Positions 6,363 through 9,397 of a stretch of DNA of 9,397 nt are shown here, in pieces. The stretch comes from Phycisphaera mikurensis NBRC 102666 (GTDB lineage: Bacteria; Planctomycetota; Phycisphaerae; Phycisphaerales; SM1A02), in the NCBI GenBank assembly GCA_945870475.1, contig CAMBSR010000077.1:1-9397 (forward strand), given 5' to 3'. A model generated the notes under the pieces. It was not told where the DNA came from, searched no databases, and saw only the letters and a list, made by a program, of their open reading frames with translations. Position numbers and translations under genes: made by a program. Position 1 is the first letter of the stretch, and the number at the start of each line of letters is the position of its first letter.

Positions 6363-6368
6363 TACCTT
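6363..6368 (+). promoter_or_regulatory. Putative -10 element TACCTT for the cupredoxin/glycosyltransferase pair
   Basis: TACCTT is followed by six bases (GCAACC) and then the ATG at 6375. There is no ribosome-binding purine tract, as expected for a leaderless message. The spacing is the same as for TAGACT and the ATG at 2421. No clear -35. Confidence 0.4.
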
Positions 6369-6374
6369 GCAACC

Positions 6375-7205
6375 ATGTTCATCGCACTTTTCGCCGCCAC
6401 GCTGTTGGTCGCACCGCCCGCGCGGCTGGTTCCGCCGCTGCCGCCCGCCGACATCCAAGCCCTCGTGGCCATGGACCCCTCGAAGGATCCCGCCGCGGCC
6501 AAGCGGATGCTCTCCGAGGCCGGCGTGCCGATGGACCAGCGCAGGAAGGCCGCAGAGGCAATGGCGATGACCGGCGGCAGCACGCCGGTGGTAGTCGTGC
6601 TCGACGCAGCCATCCAGTGCGGCGGAACCTGCGGCGCCACCCACGACCTGGCGGACCTTGTGGTCTCCATGGCCGCCGATGCCGCCAAGGACCCCGCAAC
6701 CATCGAACGACTGGCGAAGCTCGCGGAGGCCACCGACGACCCGATGCGCGTGACGGCGTGCCGCGCCATCGCCGCGCTGCCGGCGGACCAGCGCCCGGCG
6801 GCGCTCAAGGACCTCAAGGTCCGAGTGATCGCCCTGAAGGCCGTCCCTGGCGCCATGCAGTACGACGTCAAGGAAGTGAAGGCGAAGGCCGGCGAGATCC
6901 TCGACTTCTCCTTCGAGAACACCGACACCATCCAGCACAACCTGCTGGTGGTCGCGCCCGGCAAGATGAGCGAGGTGGGCGTGGCGGCCGACAAGATGGG
7001 CGAGACCGCGGAGGGCAAGGCGGCGGAATTCGTGCCTGACCTCCCGTCCGTCATCGCGGTGATGGGACTGGTGGACCCGCAGAAGTCCGGCCACCTCTAC
7101 ATGGCCGCGCCGCAGAAGCCGGGCACCTACCAGTACGTCTGCACCTATCCCGGGCACTGGCGCATGATGAACGGCAAGCTGAAGGTGGAGAAGGCCGAGA
7201 AGTGA
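6375..7205 (+). CDS. Secreted protein: helical domain plus C-terminal type 1 copper (plastocyanin/azurin-like) domain
   Basis: 276-aa predicted exported electron carrier. Residues 1-17 form a short hydrophobic export signal ('FIALFAATLLVA') with unusually few positive charges. Residues about 24-148 are helical with HEAT-like pieces ('AAAKRMLSEAG', 'DDPMRVTACRAIAALP'). Residues about 150-272 are a cupredoxin with all four type 1 ligands: H188 ('TIQHNLLVVAPG'), C256, H261 and M265 in 'YVCTYPGHWRMM', with azurin-like C-x4-H-x3-M spacing. The helical part also holds C82-x3-C86-x3-H90, the spacing of a CuA site. The start at 6375 is preferred over ATG 6249, because the longer form would overlap the divergent methyltransferase and bury the signal. 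It overlaps the next gene by GTGA, so the two are probably co-translated. The redox partner is unknown; the domain type is common in Planctomycetota/Verrucomicrobiota (from memory). Confidence 0.9.
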   Translation: MFIALFAATLLVAPPARLVPPLPPADIQALVAMDPSKDPAAAKRMLSEAGVPMDQRRKAAEAMAMTGGSTPVVVVLDAAIQCGGTCGATHDLADLVVSMAADAAKDPATIERLAKLAEATDDPMRVTACRAIAALPADQRPAALKDLKVRVIALKAVPGAMQYDVKEVKAKAGEILDFSFENTDTIQHNLLVVAPGKMSEVGVAADKMGETAEGKAAEFVPDLPSVIAVMGLVDPQKSGHLYMAAPQKPGTYQYVCTYPGHWRMMNGKLKVEKAEK

Positions 7206-8155
7206 CGGTGCCAGCGCCCGCCATCTCCGTCGTGACGCCCATGCACAACGAGGAAGCGTGCGTCGAGGAATTCGTGCGTCGCACCGATGCGGCGCTCGGC
7301 GCGATGGGGCGCAGCTACGAGATCATCGTCGTCAGCGACGGCTCCACCGACCGGACCGAGGAGATGGTGCGGAAGCTCCGGGAGCGCCATCCTTCGCTGC
7401 GCGGTGTCTTCCTGGCGCGCAATGGAGGCCAGTGCACCGCGCTCTACGCGGGCATCCAGGAGAGCCGTGGTGACGTGGTGGTGGTGATGGACGGCGACCT
7501 GCAGCACCTGCCGGAGGAGATCCACCTGCTGGTCGAGCGCATGGACGACGGCACTGCGCTCGTCTCCGGCAGCCGGACCGGGCGCACCGAGAGCCTGGTG
7601 CTCCGTCGACTTCCGAGCCGCCTCGCCAATGCCATGCTGCGGCGCGTGAGCGGCTGCCCCATCCGCGACATGGGTGGATTCAAGGCGATTCGCGGCGACG
7701 TGGCCCGGGCATTGCGCCTGCGCCCCGGACACCACCGCCTGCTACCCGCACTGGTCTGGATGCGCGGTGGCAGCGTCGCCGAGGTGTTCGTCAGCGCGCC
7801 GCCGCGCTTCGCCGGCCAGAGCCATTACGGGCTCGGGCGCTCCATGGACGTCCTGTTCGACGTCGTCATGCTCTGGTTCCAGGGCGCAACGCGCAGCCGG
7901 CCCATGTACCTCTTCGGTCGCGTGGGGCTCGCGGTGTTCGCGCTGGACGCACTGGCGGGCGCATGGCTCCTCTGGGAGAAGCTGTATCGCGGCGAGCCAC
8001 TGACGGAGCGACCCATGTTCTTCGTGGTGGTGATGCTCTTCCTGGCGGCGCTCTTCATGCTGGCCATGGGCTTCGTGCTGGAACTCCTCAGCGATGCGGT
8101 CAATGGGATCGGCAACGGCCGGCCCTACGTGGTTCGGGAACGGCTTGGCTCGTAA
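7202..8155 (+). CDS. Family 2 glycosyltransferase, polyprenyl-phosphate (DPM1/GtrB-like) type
   Basis: 317-aa membrane-anchored GT-A enzyme, predicted to move a sugar from a nucleotide donor onto a polyprenyl phosphate at the cytoplasmic face. Seen: 'ISVVTPMHNEE' (8-18), the donor-binding 'VSDGSTDRT' (44-52), the DxD-type 'MDGDLQH' (96-102) with D97 and D99, 'SGSR' (122-125), 'DMGGFKAI' (156-163), and 'RFAGQSHYGLGRSMD' (202-216), the place of the family's R-x-x-G-x-S-x-Y motif. Two helices follow at about 236-258 and 271-294, matching the GtrB/ArnC layout. The start is GTG at 7202, inside the stop of the cupredoxin gene (GTGA overlap); AAGG lies 7 nt before it. The usual size is 300-330 residues. 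No flippase or GT-C partner is in the window, so the final glycan or glycoprotein target cannot be named. Confidence 0.93.
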   Translation: MTVPAPAISVVTPMHNEEACVEEFVRRTDAALGAMGRSYEIIVVSDGSTDRTEEMVRKLRERHPSLRGVFLARNGGQCTALYAGIQESRGDVVVVMDGDLQHLPEEIHLLVERMDDGTALVSGSRTGRTESLVLRRLPSRLANAMLRRVSGCPIRDMGGFKAIRGDVARALRLRPGHHRLLPALVWMRGGSVAEVFVSAPPRFAGQSHYGLGRSMDVLFDVVMLWFQGATRSRPMYLFGRVGLAVFALDALAGAWLLWEKLYRGEPLTERPMFFVVVMLFLAALFMLAMGFVLELLSDAVNGIGNGRPYVVRERLGS

Positions 8156-8220
8156 ACGCGCATTTGCCCAGTGAACACGGGATTTCCGGGGAGCGATGGC
8201 GTGTCCGCCGCATGCCCTCC

Positions 8221-8226
8221 TACACT
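8221..8226 (+). promoter_or_regulatory. Putative -10 element TACACT for lipA
   Basis: TACACT lies 12 nt before the lipA ATG at 8239, within the 83-bp gap after the glycosyltransferase stop. A GAGG 6 nt before the ATG serves as Shine-Dalgarno, so the predicted leader is very short but not necessarily absent. The gap also has a weak GGCG-TGTC-CGCC hairpin with no T-run; I would not call it a terminator. Confidence 0.4.
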
Positions 8227-8238
8227 GCGAGGTCTGCC

Positions 8239-9288
8239 ATGTCCGCCCACGACGCCGAACCCAGCAACCTGCCGCCCGGCGCCTCGCCGGAAGCCGTTGC
8301 GCGCACCTTGGCGCGGCATCCGCGCCCACTCGGCGGCGACACCGCACGGAGCATCGGCCCCGCGGTGGTGAGCCTCACCGGCATGGTGCTGAACAACGTC
8401 GAGGGATCGCCGCAGCACCGCGCCATCGGGCGCAAGCCGGACTGGCTGCGTGCGCGCGTGCCCGGTGGTGCCGGCTACGAGCGCCTGAAGGGCATCATCG
8501 ACGAGCATCGGCTCCACACCGTCTGCCAGGAAGCCAGCTGCCCGAACATGGGCGAATGCTGGAGCCGCGGCACCGCCACCATCATGATCCTCGGCGACAC
8601 GTGCACGCGGTCATGCGGCTTCTGCAACGTGAAGACCGGGCGTCCGCCCGTCCTCGACACGGACGAGCCGCGCCGCGTCGCGGAGAGCCTGGCGCTCATG
8701 AAGCTGAAGCACGTGGTGATCACCAGCGTCAACCGCGACGAGCTTCCCGATGGCGGCGCCGAGATCTGGGCCGAGACCATCCGGCGCGTCCACGAGGCAT
8801 GCCCGGGCATGAGCGTCGAATGCCTCGTGGGCGACTTCCTCGGCGACGAGCAGGCCATCCAGACGGTGTGCGATGCCCGGCCGGAGATCCTCTCCCACAA
8901 CATGGAGACGGTGCACCGCATGCATCCCGCGGTGCGCCCGCAGGCGAAGTACGAGCGATCGCTCGCGGTGCTCGCGCATTTCAAGCGCAGCGGCCTGGTC
9001 ACCAAGACCGGCATCATGGTGGGTATCGGCGAGCGTGACGAGGAAGTCCTCGCCCTGATGGACGACGTACGCGCCGCGAGCAAGGCGGACATCCTGACCA
9101 TCGGCCAGTACCTGCAGCCGACGCGCAACCACCTGCCGATCGACCGCTGGGTGCATCCCGACCAGTTCGCCATGTTCAAGCGCGAGGCGCTCGGCAAGGG
9201 CTTCGGCGTCTGCGAAAGCGGGCCGCTCGTGCGCTCGAGCTACCACGCCGAGGAGCAGGCGGACCAGCTCTCGAACATCGGTCGCTGA
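8239..9288 (+). CDS. lipA: Lipoyl synthase (radical SAM)
   Basis: 349-aa radical SAM enzyme that inserts two sulfurs into octanoyl groups on E2 and H proteins, the last step of lipoate synthesis. Both [4Fe-4S] sites are visible: auxiliary cluster C96, C101 and C107 (C-x4-C-x5-C in 'TVCQEASCPNMGECW') and radical SAM cluster C122, C126 and C129 ('CTRSCGFC'). The auxiliary cluster's serine ligand is in the C-terminal 'RSSY' (332-335). 'KPDWLR' (66-71), 'TSVNRDELPDGGA' (162-174) and 'LQPTRNHLP' (292-300) are family signatures. The start at 8239 has GAGG at 6 nt spacing; an in-frame ATG at 8212 would add nine residues but spans the promoter-like TACACT. About 60 residues precede the usual start of similarity, longer than most bacterial LipA; an internal start near M49 cannot be excluded. 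No lipB is next to it here. Confidence 0.97.
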   Translation: MSAHDAEPSNLPPGASPEAVARTLARHPRPLGGDTARSIGPAVVSLTGMVLNNVEGSPQHRAIGRKPDWLRARVPGGAGYERLKGIIDEHRLHTVCQEASCPNMGECWSRGTATIMILGDTCTRSCGFCNVKTGRPPVLDTDEPRRVAESLALMKLKHVVITSVNRDELPDGGAEIWAETIRRVHEACPGMSVECLVGDFLGDEQAIQTVCDARPEILSHNMETVHRMHPAVRPQAKYERSLAVLAHFKRSGLVTKTGIMVGIGERDEEVLALMDDVRAASKADILTIGQYLQPTRNHLPIDRWVHPDQFAMFKREALGKGFGVCESGPLVRSSYHAEEQADQLSNIGR

Positions 9289-9397
9289 TTTGCCGGCGAA
9301 CGCCCTTCTGGCGTCATCCACAATGCACACCGGCGCATGGCTTGCCTGCCAGACGCCGGAGCACGGACATTTGGTTCGTTGCCGCGAGCGACCGTCG
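9289..9397. other. Non-coding tail after lipA
   Basis: No gene is recognised in these 109 bases. A small hairpin, ACGCC-CTTCT-GGCGT (9300-9314), follows the lipA stop by about 11 nt, and GGCGTC (9310-9315) could instead pair with GACGCC (9353-9358). Neither is followed by a T-run, so the terminator call is weak. No start of a following gene is seen before the window ends. Confidence 0.4.

Noticed and set aside
6615..6650. Cytochrome c haem site in the cupredoxin protein
   Set aside because: The spacing is C-x3-C-x3-H, not CxxCH.
6257..7054. 547-aa form of the RNA methyltransferase starting at 7054
   Set aside because: The extension is entirely antisense to the cupredoxin gene, and family similarity starts only near 6256.
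8212..8238. lipA start at ATG 8212
   Set aside because: It would place the TACACT -10-like hexamer inside the gene; ATG 8239 has a GAGG at good spacing.
8611..9330. 239-aa minus-strand frame over lipA
   Set aside because: Antisense shadow of lipA, whose cluster cysteines and RSSY motif are intact on the plus strand.
1..9397. CRISPR array, transposon ends, tRNA or rRNA genes
   Set aside because: No regularly spaced repeats, terminal inverted repeats with a transposase, or cloverleaf/rRNA-like segments were found on either strand.

Overview
The window is high-GC bacterial chromosomal DNA (roughly two thirds G+C by eye, not counted) and densely coding. The strong G/C third-position bias also produces many long shadow reading frames. 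The C-terminal cupredoxin of the gene at 6375 has the 'QHNLLVVAPG ... YVCTYPGHW' style I associate with Planctomycetota/Verrucomicrobiota secreted copper proteins. A planctomycete-like host (perhaps Phycisphaerae) is my best guess, at low to moderate confidence; no rRNA or other marker is present to fix it.

Layout. Everything from the left edge to 6256 is on the minus strand, and everything from 6375 to 9288 is on the plus strand, with a 118-bp divergent promoter region between. Reading the minus strand in its own direction: a SPOUT/TrmH-type RNA methyltransferase (6256-5411); a secreted HtrA/DegP-type serine protease with two PDZ domains (5319-3829); a GC-rich hairpin that looks like its terminator (3777-3745); an EboD-type sugar-phosphate cyclase (3701-2568); a small 103-aa protein (2421-2110); an EboB-type TatD-like metal hydrolase (2107-1274); and a DHA2-type multidrug/metabolite exporter that runs off the left edge (1262-1). 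The plus strand carries a secreted helical-plus-cupredoxin copper protein (6375-7205), a family 2 polyprenyl-phosphate-type glycosyltransferase overlapping it by 4 bp (7202-8155), and lipoyl synthase LipA (8239-9288).

How the genes may work together. The EboD-like cyclase, the small protein, the EboB-like hydrolase and the exporter read as one functional block. In other bacteria the ebo cluster is linked to moving a metabolite precursor across the inner membrane (scytonemin monomer in cyanobacteria). Here two ebo members are adjacent to a drug/H+ antiporter, and no UbiA-like EboC, EboE or EboF is visible inside the window. The other genes (RNA methyltransferase, HtrA, cupredoxin/glycosyltransferase pair, LipA) look like general cell functions.

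Expression signals show a pattern. Genes that appear to start transcription units (2421, 6375, 8239, perhaps 3716/3701) have a TANNNT -10-like hexamer only 6-12 nt before a start codon, and two of them have no Shine-Dalgarno. Genes inside units (2107, 1262, 7202) have purine-rich ribosome sites. This fits leaderless or very short-leader transcription. The htrA leader is unusual: it packs several inverted repeats against a start codon that lacks a Shine-Dalgarno. No mobile element, CRISPR, tRNA or rRNA was seen, and no gene-free stretch exceeds 150 bases.
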